From NCBI GenBank assembly GCA_034696485.1, contig JAQIWT010000563.1, positions 1 through 18,012 on the forward strand: 18,012 bases of DNA. Reading direction: 5' to 3'. A program made the position numbers and the translations under genes. Each line of letters starts with the position of its first letter. The first letter of the stretch is position 1. Of the stretch, positions 1 to 7,956 are shown in pieces. The notes under the pieces were generated by a model. That model did no database searches and was not told where the DNA came from. It saw only the letters and a program-made list of their open reading frames with translations. The stretch comes from Isohypsibius dastychi (lineage: Eukaryota; Tardigrada; Eutardigrada; Parachela; Isohypsibiidae).

Positions 1-2453
1 TACTGTTTTTCTTGACAAAGCTGATTAAGGTCATGTCACCATGTTCTCGTTCGTCACAGACAATTTTGCCAAAACTTGGTTTTGGTGACAAAGGCCGCGA
101 TTTTCAATCAAATATTCCTAAAATGGGTAGCAGTTTGGCACTTTTCAAACAGCGCTTAGAGCACATTTTCGCCGCAAACGCATAATTAATGGCCACTAAA
201 TTGTGCTCATGTCGTATGGCTCAATGGCTAAAAAGTCAATTTATCACGGTGAAAATGTTGCCTATATTTTCCACAATATATGTTTGTCGCTCCGGGATAT
301 GAAAAAGTCTGAAAAATTAATGACGAAAATTAACCAAGTCTTGCCGGTCACAATGTTAATGAAGTAACTGTCTTTTTGCGCTTTTCCGGCCATGTCAGCA
401 ATTAGCCATATTCAAAAGCTGAAGTTGATCCGCGACTCAACAAGTGCAAAAGTCAAAATCTGTAATGAGCAATCAAAAAAGCAAATTACTGTACTCCCCA
501 CCCCCTTCATTACTTGTTGTTATTAATCATGAATTACCCAAAAAGGCCAACTTGAATATACGTAGTCAACCCGATTCGATGGTTAACTAAATATTGAGAA
601 TTCCGGCCTCAAAGGTGTTCTCACTGCTACTTTTCCATCATAGTCGACCATCGTCACTGATCGAGCAATTTTGATTTAATTCTTTAGGGAACTTCATTAA
701 AAGAACGTGATACGATTTATCTTTAGCACAAGAACTGGTTCCGTGAAAGGCTTTGAATTTCCGCTTGATTTCGAGCATCTCAGACATTTGAAAATTAAAA
801 AGTCAAACTTTTCCCACGGTGTTTGAAAATATGAACCTCTAATACGAAGGTACAATACGTCAAAAAGAGATTAAAGTCTGCCATTTAACGAAATTTCTGT
901 TCATATTGAATGATGTTCTGCCCAGTACGTGATTTATTGTTCAACTCGCCAGTATAAGTAAAAATTACCGTTCAACGTCAGATACCGTACGTGAACTACT
1001 CGTCATGATTTGCCAGAATTAGCGACCCGAGACCAGAGGCCAGATTTTTTAAGCTCCTCTTCCCAATTAGCCTAATTCCCAGGATGTATCACCAAGCATG
1101 AACGATTCAGCAAAAAATATGATACTTCCTATGGCGATGAAATCAGTTACAAAAAAGAACGGAGTGAACGTGTGGGAGAGAACCGGTACTTGTAGAATGT
1201 TGGACAAAAAACATCTGCATATAAAAAATATCAAACGATGTGCAAATATAATACGTAATAAGCTCTTAAGACGCTCAATTGCTACTAAGTATTCTCGCTC
1301 ATCTGGAGTACTTGCGGTCGAACAGGTGTTACTTAGTACGGATGAGGAGTGTGGAGTGCCTCAACATGCATGCGAGAGACCCAAGTACCGCAGAGAATAA
1401 CAAACGGTCGCGAGCCACGAACAAAAGTAATAAGCCAACGAGTTAAATTGAGGGAAACGAAATTTCTATGGAACTCGGAACCCAACATTGCCACTTTGCA
1501 TTTGCTCATGTGGAACCAAATAGAACTGTATCGTTTTTAACTCAAGATTTCCGGAAATGAAATAAAAAGAGCGAGGAATTATAGTCTAGATCGATTGTTC
1601 TTTGCTCTGGTGACTCTTGTGAACCGAAGAAAACTGGCTGTCATCGGCTATTTTGTGCTCGTTATTAGATTGTGAACATCGTTAAACAGAGCGATTTTGC
1701 CAATTTTGTTTTTTGAAAACCGAAAATCGGTCGTGAAATAGAACTTTCTCAGTGTCAATAAATGACCCAGATTCTCTGACAGCAATATCCTAAAAAGCCA
1801 AAAATTGCCACAGACTGAATCATTCCGCCAATATTTGACTTTCAAGTTTCTCTAATTCAGTTAAAACATTTGAAGATTCAACTTTTTTGCGTGTTATTTG
1901 GAGCATTTGGCAAACTGCATAATAATCAAAATAGCACAAAATAAATGCTCTTTTGCTGCCCACATAGATTTGATCATTCTCCGAATATTATCAAAATTTT
2001 CAATCAGTTTCATTTTCATATATCTATTCCATTCGACAAGATAACAATCAGATCAAAGTTCTACAGAGTCAATATTTGGGTCAGAACAGAACAGAACGTC
2101 TCAGCCTGAATTATGGCTTGCGAATTCTGGTGAGGTATTCGGAAGTTGTCAGAATATATTCTGTCTTAGTTTTTAGCAAAAACTAAATAACGATAATCGG
2201 CCGAATTTCTTTTTATGAAATGAATTGAAGGAGCCCGAATCATTTGAACATTATTCCAACACATTAAAATGCTGTTTCAAAAGATCCGCTTTGTATTTAG
2301 GCATTCGTAGTTAACCGGCAAGTTGTTTCGAGATCAGTTATTTTTTCTAGTGCATCTCGTTCGTTGTAGATGAGGATTCTGATATGTTCTCGGTTGGCGG
2401 TTATTGATATGATTTGTAAAGACATTTAGAATCTGTCGCACTTCCTACTGGTT
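1..2453. other. AT-rich stretch with no recognised gene
   Basis: I read both strands and found no conserved family. The longest open frame is a 100-codon plus-strand frame at 1098-1400 that begins with ATG. It is Lys/Arg-rich, has no recognised motif and no convincing flanking splice sites, so it may be chance. A 65-codon minus-strand frame at 1845-1648 is equally anonymous. This stretch lies 3' of the ADAMTS-type propeptide exon on the minus strand, so it could be intron of that gene, but I saw no zinc-binding HExxH-type exon here. A short tandem of AGAAC units sits near 2082-2097. Confidence 0.5.
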
Positions 2454-2540
2454 TCAGTGGCAAAGCACTGTTGGAAAATGACGACAACCTACCAGACCAC
2501 GTCGATCAAATTTCATCGGATGCTTGCCGGTGGTATGTAC

Positions 2541-2960
2541 TGGCTTCTTCAAATTATGTAATGTATTCCAGCACAAGTCCATCACCGCAGTTGACTCAAC
2601 ATCGCCGTTGACCGTGCCGACCCTTAGGCAATTATCCAGCCAGTTGATATCCTGACTAGCAGCTTCTTTATCCAGCCATGTTGTCCGGTTGTCAATTCGC
2701 TGGACGATAAAATTTGGTGAGAGAATTTGCCGGCGTGGTGAGAACCGCGATTCCGTTCCCCAGTCAAAATGAAAACTTTTTCCAAATGCTTGAATAATGA
2801 AATCAGTTTCATTGGTCGATTTCGCTATGCTCCTTCTTGATCGGGATTGATGTTTCTCATCGTCTTCTCCAGTTACCGGATATACCAACTCGTAGTCGTG
2901 GACATCGGAGTTGCTTGAGCCTTCTATCAAATACAATATATTGTGACAATCTTCTTTAAT
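2541..2960 (-). CDS. ADAMTS-type metalloprotease, propeptide exon (partial gene)
   Basis: This 140-codon exon encodes part of a reprolysin (M12B) propeptide of the ADAMTS kind. Such proteases are secreted, held inactive by the propeptide and act on extracellular matrix. Visible in order are DYELVYPV, the basic SRSRRS, the hydrophobic block IIQAFGKSFHFDW, LSPNFIVQR, a glycosylation site NRT, and the cysteine segment LDNCLRVGTVNGDVESTA ending in MDLC. That segment matches the family pattern of Cys, Gly-x-Val-x-Gly, Ser and Leu-Cys. The exon follows an acceptor reading CACACAG and probably ends at a donor CCA/GTACAT. The frame stays open to a stop at 2454, but family similarity fades after MDLC. 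No signal peptide, catalytic zinc motif or thrombospondin repeat was found, so most of the gene is outside the window, in unrecognised exons, or missing. The family call is good; the exon ends are less certain. Confidence 0.7.
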
Positions 2961-3813
2961 CTGTGTGAATAAATGCATGTAATTTCATTAGAATCCATTC
3001 AATGGTTTAATATTGACAAATACATTTCAGCCCATTGGGCATTCAGTCTCGGACTTATTCTTCATTTCCTAGAAGATAGTGCTTCCGGTCGGTTTTCTGT
3101 ATAGATCGAGCAATTAAACTGGTTTCTTTTTCAGATTCTAAAATGCGAAAATTTCCTACTTTGTGCAAGTATCACTAAGTAATGACCTACTGCTGCATTG
3201 TACGTTGTGGGTCGTTAAGAACAGCATGTCAATTATGAGCGGGTGAACGTGTGGTTTTTCAGAATGGTAAATCTAATTTCTTATTCATAAAACTGTAACC
3301 AGTGGTGTGGCATGGTGTAATCATACAATCTCAACCTGCCACTCTGTAATCATCGCTAATAATAGCTTCAAAAAACGAACATCTCCTAGTAATCAAGTTT
3401 TTTTCATATTCGTACATTGGAATAATTCCACATTGCAATTAATTGGTTTCCCGAAACTCTTATCTTAACGAACGAGTTAGCATTCTTTATTTTGTTTGTT
3501 ACAAATAATTTAAATTCAAGCATCGACAATAAAGCTAAAAAAATCAGTTTCGGATATTTGATCAAATCAGGTTTTTCGTTGCTGGAACTTTCCTGTCCAT
3601 CTTAATTATTACTGTCATTTGAAATTCTACAGCGACGTCAAATCACCTGTTTTTACTTTGAATGTTTTGACTGAAATCTGGCTGTCAGAATTCATAAGTT
3701 ATGGTTCATCTAGCAGTGACCCAGTTTTCAACTCATCTTATTCAAATCAGGCTCTATTTGGGTGATCTAAAAAAGTCATTCTCTGAATGATATACATGGA
3801 GATGGGCATATAT
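2961..3813. other. Non-coding spacer or intron
   Basis: No coding exon was recognised. On the minus strand it lies between the secreted-protein frame and the ADAMTS-type exon. It contains an AATAAA on that strand at 3491-3486, which argues that the secreted-protein gene ends here and the protease exon belongs to another transcript. The rest is AT-rich with many stops in all frames. Confidence 0.45.
3486..3491 (-). terminator. Candidate polyadenylation signal AATAAA
   Basis: A canonical AATAAA hexamer on the minus strand, about 320 bases past the stop of the secreted-protein frame and about 390 past its possible splice donor. It could end that transcript. In AT-rich DNA the hexamer also occurs by chance, so this rests on position only. 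Confidence 0.3.
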
Positions 3814-4512
3814 TTACAAGGTCAACCAAATAATAAACAAATCGCGGCTGTCAAAAACTATATCATTTCTCAATGTGTTACCTTGCGCCAGGAAGTGATG
3901 CTCATGAATGTCAGCGGCACAGTTAGGTGATCGCGAGACGATATTGACATTTTCGATTGTCCGTTGAGCAAAAGCCATCAGATAACAATCAACAATGCGG
4001 GAGGGCACGCATTTAATTTCCCAAGGCTGATCAATCTCAGACATTTTCCATATTTCACAAACAGCAGACGCAGTCTGGTTCTTCAAATTCAACAATAACA
4101 AACTCTGATTGATATGATAATGGGCATGAGCTGGCCCATATTTTCCCTGATCAACATCAGAAAATAATAGTCCAACTTGATAATCCTCATACGAACATTG
4201 GTCGATTATTCTCGAAAAACACTGGGACCATTGATCTGCTTCGGAGTCCGGGCTCCCATCTATGGTCATACCGGGATGATATTTCAGCGGGAAATGCAGA
4301 CAATGCGATATTGAGGTTGCCGGCGCCGTAAGAGGACGAGATTGTTGTGATATCCTCCGCTGCGGGTGATGACACATGTCTGGGCTCTCCATGAAAATAA
4401 ATGGCCTTATGTCTGCCAGCTCGTTGCACCGTAGCGTCTCTATCGTAGATAAGCAAAGAAGATTCCCAAAAAGCCACAACCAGATGCTCGACATCGCACC
4501 GAGATTCCCCAT
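3814..4512 (-). CDS. Predicted secreted, cysteine-rich protein, unknown family
   Basis: A 232-codon frame that I do not recognise. It starts at an ATG in good context (AAAGTATGG). The N-terminus looks like a signal peptide: a hydrophobic core, SSIWLWLFGNLLCLST, at residues 8-23. The rest is soluble and acidic to neutral, with about nine cysteines after the leader and NQS and NQT glycosylation sites in the middle, consistent with an extracellular disulfide-bonded protein. An acceptor with a long pyrimidine tract (GCTTTTGCCAG) ends ten bases upstream of the ATG, as expected for a trans-spliced or short 5' leader. A strong donor CAAG/GTAACA at 3882/3881 suggests the frame may leave the exon there, replacing the last 22 residues. 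Direct joining to the protease exon at 2960 would create an in-frame TAA, so the two are not adjacent exons. An overlapping frame at 4753-4187 is taken as a shadow. Confidence 0.5.
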   Translation of the reverse strand: MGNLGAMSSIWLWLFGNLLCLSTIETLRCNELADIRPFIFMESPDMCHHPQRRISQQSRPLTAPATSISHCLHFPLKYHPGMTIDGSPDSEADQWSQCFSRIIDQCSYEDYQVGLLFSDVDQGKYGPAHAHYHINQSLLLLNLKNQTASAVCEIWKMSEIDQPWEIKCVPSRIVDCYLMAFAQRTIENVNIVSRSPNCAADIHEHHFLAQGNTLRNDIVFDSRDLFIIWLTL

Positions 4513-4522
4513 ACTTTTCCTC

Positions 4523-4524
4523 CT
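4523..4524 (-). other. Candidate splice acceptor upstream of the secreted-protein start
   Basis: The AG at 4524-4523 closes a pyrimidine-rich run that reads TTTGCTGCCGCTTTTGCCAG on the minus strand, ten bases before the ATG. In a nematode this spacing would fit a spliced-leader site; elsewhere it could be the acceptor of a 5' untranslated intron. Confidence 0.4.
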
Positions 4525-4819
4525 GGCAAAAGCGGCAGCAAAGTTGCAAGCAGAAAAGCAATGGCCCTTCCGCCCTCGTCGACATAAAATTCAGTCTTTC
4601 ATAATAAAATAATTCCGGACACAAATGCAAAAATCCATCGTCAGAAAATAAAAAGTCACAAAGTTCTCCACATTCCTCCCGGAAGCAGAAGCAGCGGCAA
4701 GCCAAATACGGAGAGCATTGCATAGGGGATTTCATGGCCGATATTCCCACCATGCCCAGTGGCCACGTCGATTCCTGACCATATTATCCCACAATCCTCC
4801 AAATAAATATATAAGCCAG

Positions 4820-5460
4820 GTCAAAATGAGTAACGACGCTGCCGTGCCGCCACAACACACCAGCCGAAATTGGCCAGAAACGGTGATCAAATTAAGCGCT
4901 CCTAAAATGAGTTATCTTTAGCCCGAAGCGCGATCGAATGGAAATGAAATAGATGTCGCTAACGAGTCGGGCTCCTTAGACAATAGATGACGGATAAACA
5001 GTACAAATTATACAAAAGCCTTCAGATTTTTTGTCGGCAACATTAGCAGAGGTAGACAGATCATCTTGCACATCTCTATCATCCGTCCCTTCCAACCAAC
5101 CGTTCTGTCCACCGTACGTGTGTCTGGCACACGTAAACCAACAAGACCGCGACTCTTTTCCCACGCGTTCGACGGCTCTTCTGGGTCTACTCACAAAAAC
5201 GATACGCGCACTACCACTACAGTATCCGCGCGGAAGCAAAAGGATATCTAAAGTAGTAGGACGGTCGAACCGGGTTATCGACCACTCATAACACCCCGAC
5301 TACAAGCGGCCACAAAAAACTACTTTGCAACGATGATGCAAAATTAGAAATACCGTTCGAAATAAACAAGCAAGCGCGCTGCCGACTTTTGAACGGGGCG
5401 GGAGGGCAAAACTTTAAAAGATGTCTTTTAGCTGCGCGAAAGCCGAGCATGAATTCATGA
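4820..5460. promoter_or_regulatory. CpG-rich block, possible promoter region
   Basis: CG dinucleotides are dense here compared with the AT-rich surroundings, and stops are rare, so several overlapping frames of 61-87 codons exist on both strands without any of them looking like a known protein. The block lies upstream of the secreted-protein gene (minus) and of a possible first exon at 5421 (plus). At 5395-5406 there is a GC-box-like GGGGCGGGAGGG, 15 bases before that plus-strand ATG. I infer a shared or bidirectional promoter; the sequence shows only composition and the GC box. Confidence 0.35.
5395..5406 (+). promoter_or_regulatory. GC-box-like element
   Basis: GGGGCGGGAGGG resembles binding sites of Sp/KLF zinc-finger factors. 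It stands alone in an otherwise AT-rich region and lies just upstream of an ATG at 5421. If that ATG is genuine, the element is too close to it unless the 5' leader is extremely short, so it may instead serve the minus-strand gene. Confidence 0.3.
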
Positions 5461-5665
5461 AGTGGTGTGAAAACAAGGCGGAACAGCTCAAGACGATAGG
5501 TTGCAAATTTATGGTTCTTACTTTATCAAATTCCTGCCTTCTGGGCTTGGATCGAACGTGACCATTACCGAATGGTCATCCTCAATTTCATTTTGTTTCA
5601 TTGTAACAGATAATAGTAAATGGTATTCACCGTTGACCAAATTTCGTCTTCGGTCGGTTGATTAG
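5421..5665 (+). CDS. Possible small two-exon gene, unknown
   Basis: An ATG at 5421 opens 26 protein-like codons rich in Glu, Lys and Cys, with the stretch EHEFMKWCENKAEQL, and reaches a donor G/GTTGCA after 5499. A candidate acceptor (TTTCATTGTAACAG) ends at 5609. The phase-1 join then gives 18 more codons to a TAG at 5663-5665, a protein of about 45 residues. The Phe-x-x-Trp-Cys pattern faintly recalls the C-terminal region of GIGYF proteins, but the match is too short to assign. The second exon is unconvincing, and the first may belong with other exons or be chance. Confidence 0.25.
5559..5578. repeat. Perfect 8-bp inverted repeat (short hairpin)
   Basis: TGACCATT, a four-base ACCG loop, then AATGGTCA form a perfect stem. 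If the gene model at 5421 is right, it lies inside that intron about 30 bases before the acceptor. It is too short for a microRNA precursor and has no adjacent T-run. Confidence 0.5.
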
Positions 5666-6205
5666 TGATCTGTGACAAACGTGATCTCTCTTGAAATATC
5701 ATACTGTTATCTCATCTGCATCTTCAAAACTGAAAAAACAGGACGCATAATCTGCGCACTTTTGCAGCTTACTAGGTCAGCTACTGGACATTCTGGCGTC
5801 GTTGTTTTTTGTTTTATGAAAATTCTTCAAGGATGACAGACGGCAAGTATGGAAAACAAGAATCTGCACGAGCGATTAGTGGTTCTAAATCAATCACCAG
5901 CAATCTGGAACGCGTGTAGTTTCGAGAAACCGATGGGGTAATATGTGAAATATTGGCTATTTAATTTGTCAGAGCATGAAATCATTCCTAAAAATGCCGC
6001 TTACAGCACTTTTCAGTGCTTGTGACCTGTTCAATCTATTCAAGCTAAAAAAACACCCAAAATACTGGAAACTATATTGAACTCTTTTTGTCGGAACAGT
6101 CTTCATTGTACGTTTTGACCTCTTTTTCATTCAGAATTAGATATTTTCATTCCCATAACCTCAAAATTCTAGACTTGCATCTGTATCACTCTGGGCGACC
6201 CAGAA
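5666..6205. other. No recognised feature
   Basis: AT-rich, with frequent stops in all frames. It includes the probable 3' untranslated region of the small minus-strand gene that stops at 6206. No AATAAA was seen on that strand close to the stop. Confidence 0.5.
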
Positions 6206-6727
6206 TTATGTTAGAACTTCTTTAAAGGCACTTTCCAAATGAGAGAAAATCATGATCTGAATAACTGGGTTTAGTGAAAGATTAAGGATCCATTACACAT
6301 TTGACATACTTTAAGCTGGTAAGTTACAAGGAAAGAAATTGTAGCATCTTACAAAGTGCAGACCAAAATCCTGCTCTATTAAATGTTTACAGTTAATGTT
6401 GTGGTAATTCTCACATTCAGAAGTGGGCAAAATGTCGTTGTCCGCAGATAAATCTTTACTATCTGCCGTCTCGTGCCCCAAAGTAATCTCATAAATTCTG
6501 AACAGTTTGCAAAGTAAGGCGAATTCACTTGCTGAATCAAGAAAATAGTGTGGACTTGCAATCAAACTTAATTGCCGTTCTTTCAACAAGCGGTCGCACG
6601 ATAAGAAACTCATCCAAAAATCAATTCGCCCCGTCTGGAAAATTCACGCGATAGAAGTTCAAGCTGCGATAAACAGGGTACTTAATACATCGGCTGGCCC
6701 TCGATTTCGTTGATGAGAATCCGCCAT
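6206..6727 (-). CDS. Small three-exon gene of unknown function
   Basis: I do not recognise this protein, but the exon structure is good. Exon A ends at 6689 (GAT/GTATTA) and exon B runs 6634-6353, from acceptor TTTTCCAG to donor TTT/GTAAGA. Exon C most likely runs 6256-6206, from acceptor TTATTCAG to a TAA. All joins are phase 0 and the introns are 54 and 96 bp. Starting at the ATG at 6727 (context GAAATGG) the product is about 123 aa. Exon B carries amphipathic, Leu-rich segments (WMSFLSCDRLLKERQ, then FALLCKLFRIYEITLG) and five cysteines, with no signal peptide or obvious membrane span. The open frame continues upstream to an acceptor TTTCAG at 6797, so the ATG may be internal or that may be the leader. 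An alternative last exon (6315-6271) after a 37-bp intron would end in a CxxC-containing tail. A weak RUN-domain-like impression of exon B is not enough for a name. Confidence 0.5.
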
Positions 6728-6796
6728 TTCATAAAATCTTCTGGTGAAAATCTTAACATTCTTTAAAGCAGATTTCAACCAAACTCCCAACACCTG

Positions 6797-7956
6797 CTGA
6801 AACGAGGTTAATTAAACCTGACATTTAGAAGCTATGCACACTTGGACATTCATTCAAAGAAATGGCGGAAATTGTCAGCTTGTGTACCAGGTGCTGAATG
6901 TTTATGAATGGACCGTATGGCTGTCAGTGGCGTTATCCAAATATGGCAGCTATTTTAGATGTTAATAGATATACAAATTATGTTTGTAAGGAAGTCATCA
7001 TCAAGAGTGAACAAACGCAAATAAACAAACATCTCTCGAATAAATTTGGTGTACCAATGCCACATTTTTAATAAAATACTGTATTTTTGGTGGACTTGGC
7101 CATAGATTTTTACGCCCGTTTAATTTGACGTTCTAGAAAAGCCGGCAAAAAACATTTCAGCTCGTGCTTGATAGTAGAACTTCACATTTCGTAGCACACA
7201 TGTTCTAAAGTTACTCCACGTTCTGGTGCCTAGAACTGGTTGTTGCTATTTCGGTAAGGTCGTGAAAAAAACACAGTCCACCATGTGTCACATATTCCCA
7301 CTGTTGAATTAAGGCACCACGAACTGACACCGATGGATCAAGTAATCAAACCAACCAAGCACATTTTATGTCCTAAAAATAAGAAGACGAGCGAGTGAAA
7401 ATTCGCTTTTAATTGTTTCAGGGAGGTAGTTTTTGCGGCGATGGGCGGACGAGTTGGATTTGCATCAACCTTCGTTTTCCCAGAACGAAAAAAAACTGGC
7501 AGTGTTTCTACCTTATTGTCCGTGTCACAAAATTTAAAAAGCAACTCTTGAGATATTTCGCGGTATTTAATGAGAACCTACAACAACAAAACAAATCGCA
7601 AAAAACCATGTCGCAACGAAGAAAGCAAATTTTCAAACAAAACCTGCACAGAGCTCAGGTTTTCGACAAAGTACAAAAATGGACACGACAACCAGATTTG
7701 TCGCATCCTCGAGCTCCGCTCCGCTGATAAATTACAATCAACGATAATGATCCACTCATCAGTTACGCAAAGTAGCCAATGATAAAGCATCAATAATGTC
7801 GAAAATACAGATAATAAACCATGAAAACGAGTTCAGACCGGAATACAACGCGTGTCGATGGAGTTTTTTCTTTTCAAAAGCTAACTGCTCCGTTCCGCTT
7901 CATTACCATCATGTTTCACAAGAATCAGACGATGACAATGAAAAATATCAGCCGTG
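6797..7956. other. Spacer between the small gene and the Spenito-like gene
   Basis: No conserved protein was recognised. The stretch carries the 3' side of the Spenito-like gene (stop at 7957) and the 5' side of the small minus-strand gene. Several overlapping frames occur at 7338-7793 on both strands. One on the plus strand (to 7727) is Lys/Arg/Gln-rich and follows a TTTCAG at 7421, but it matches no family and overlaps equally long frames on the other strand, so I do not call it a gene. Confidence 0.4.

Noticed and set aside
1098-1400. 100-codon plus-strand frame
   Set aside because: It starts with ATG but has no known motif, no splice or polyadenylation context, and a length within reach of chance.
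2541-3814. Idea that the secreted protein is the first exon of the ADAMTS-type gene
   Set aside because: Joining the donor at 3882 to the acceptor at 2960 gives an immediate in-frame TAA, and a polyadenylation signal lies between; an intermediate exon would be required and none was seen.
4187-4753. 188-codon minus-strand frame with a Cys-rich N-terminal half
   Set aside because: It overlaps the secreted-protein frame in another phase, its downstream half lacks protein character, and the upstream half contains the acceptor-like pyrimidine tract. It is kept only as an unlikely alternative.
7338-7793. Overlapping frames of 68-104 codons on both strands
   Set aside because: They are mutually exclusive, low in complexity and without family matches. 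The plus-strand frame after TTTCAG at 7421 was considered but has no supporting partner exon.
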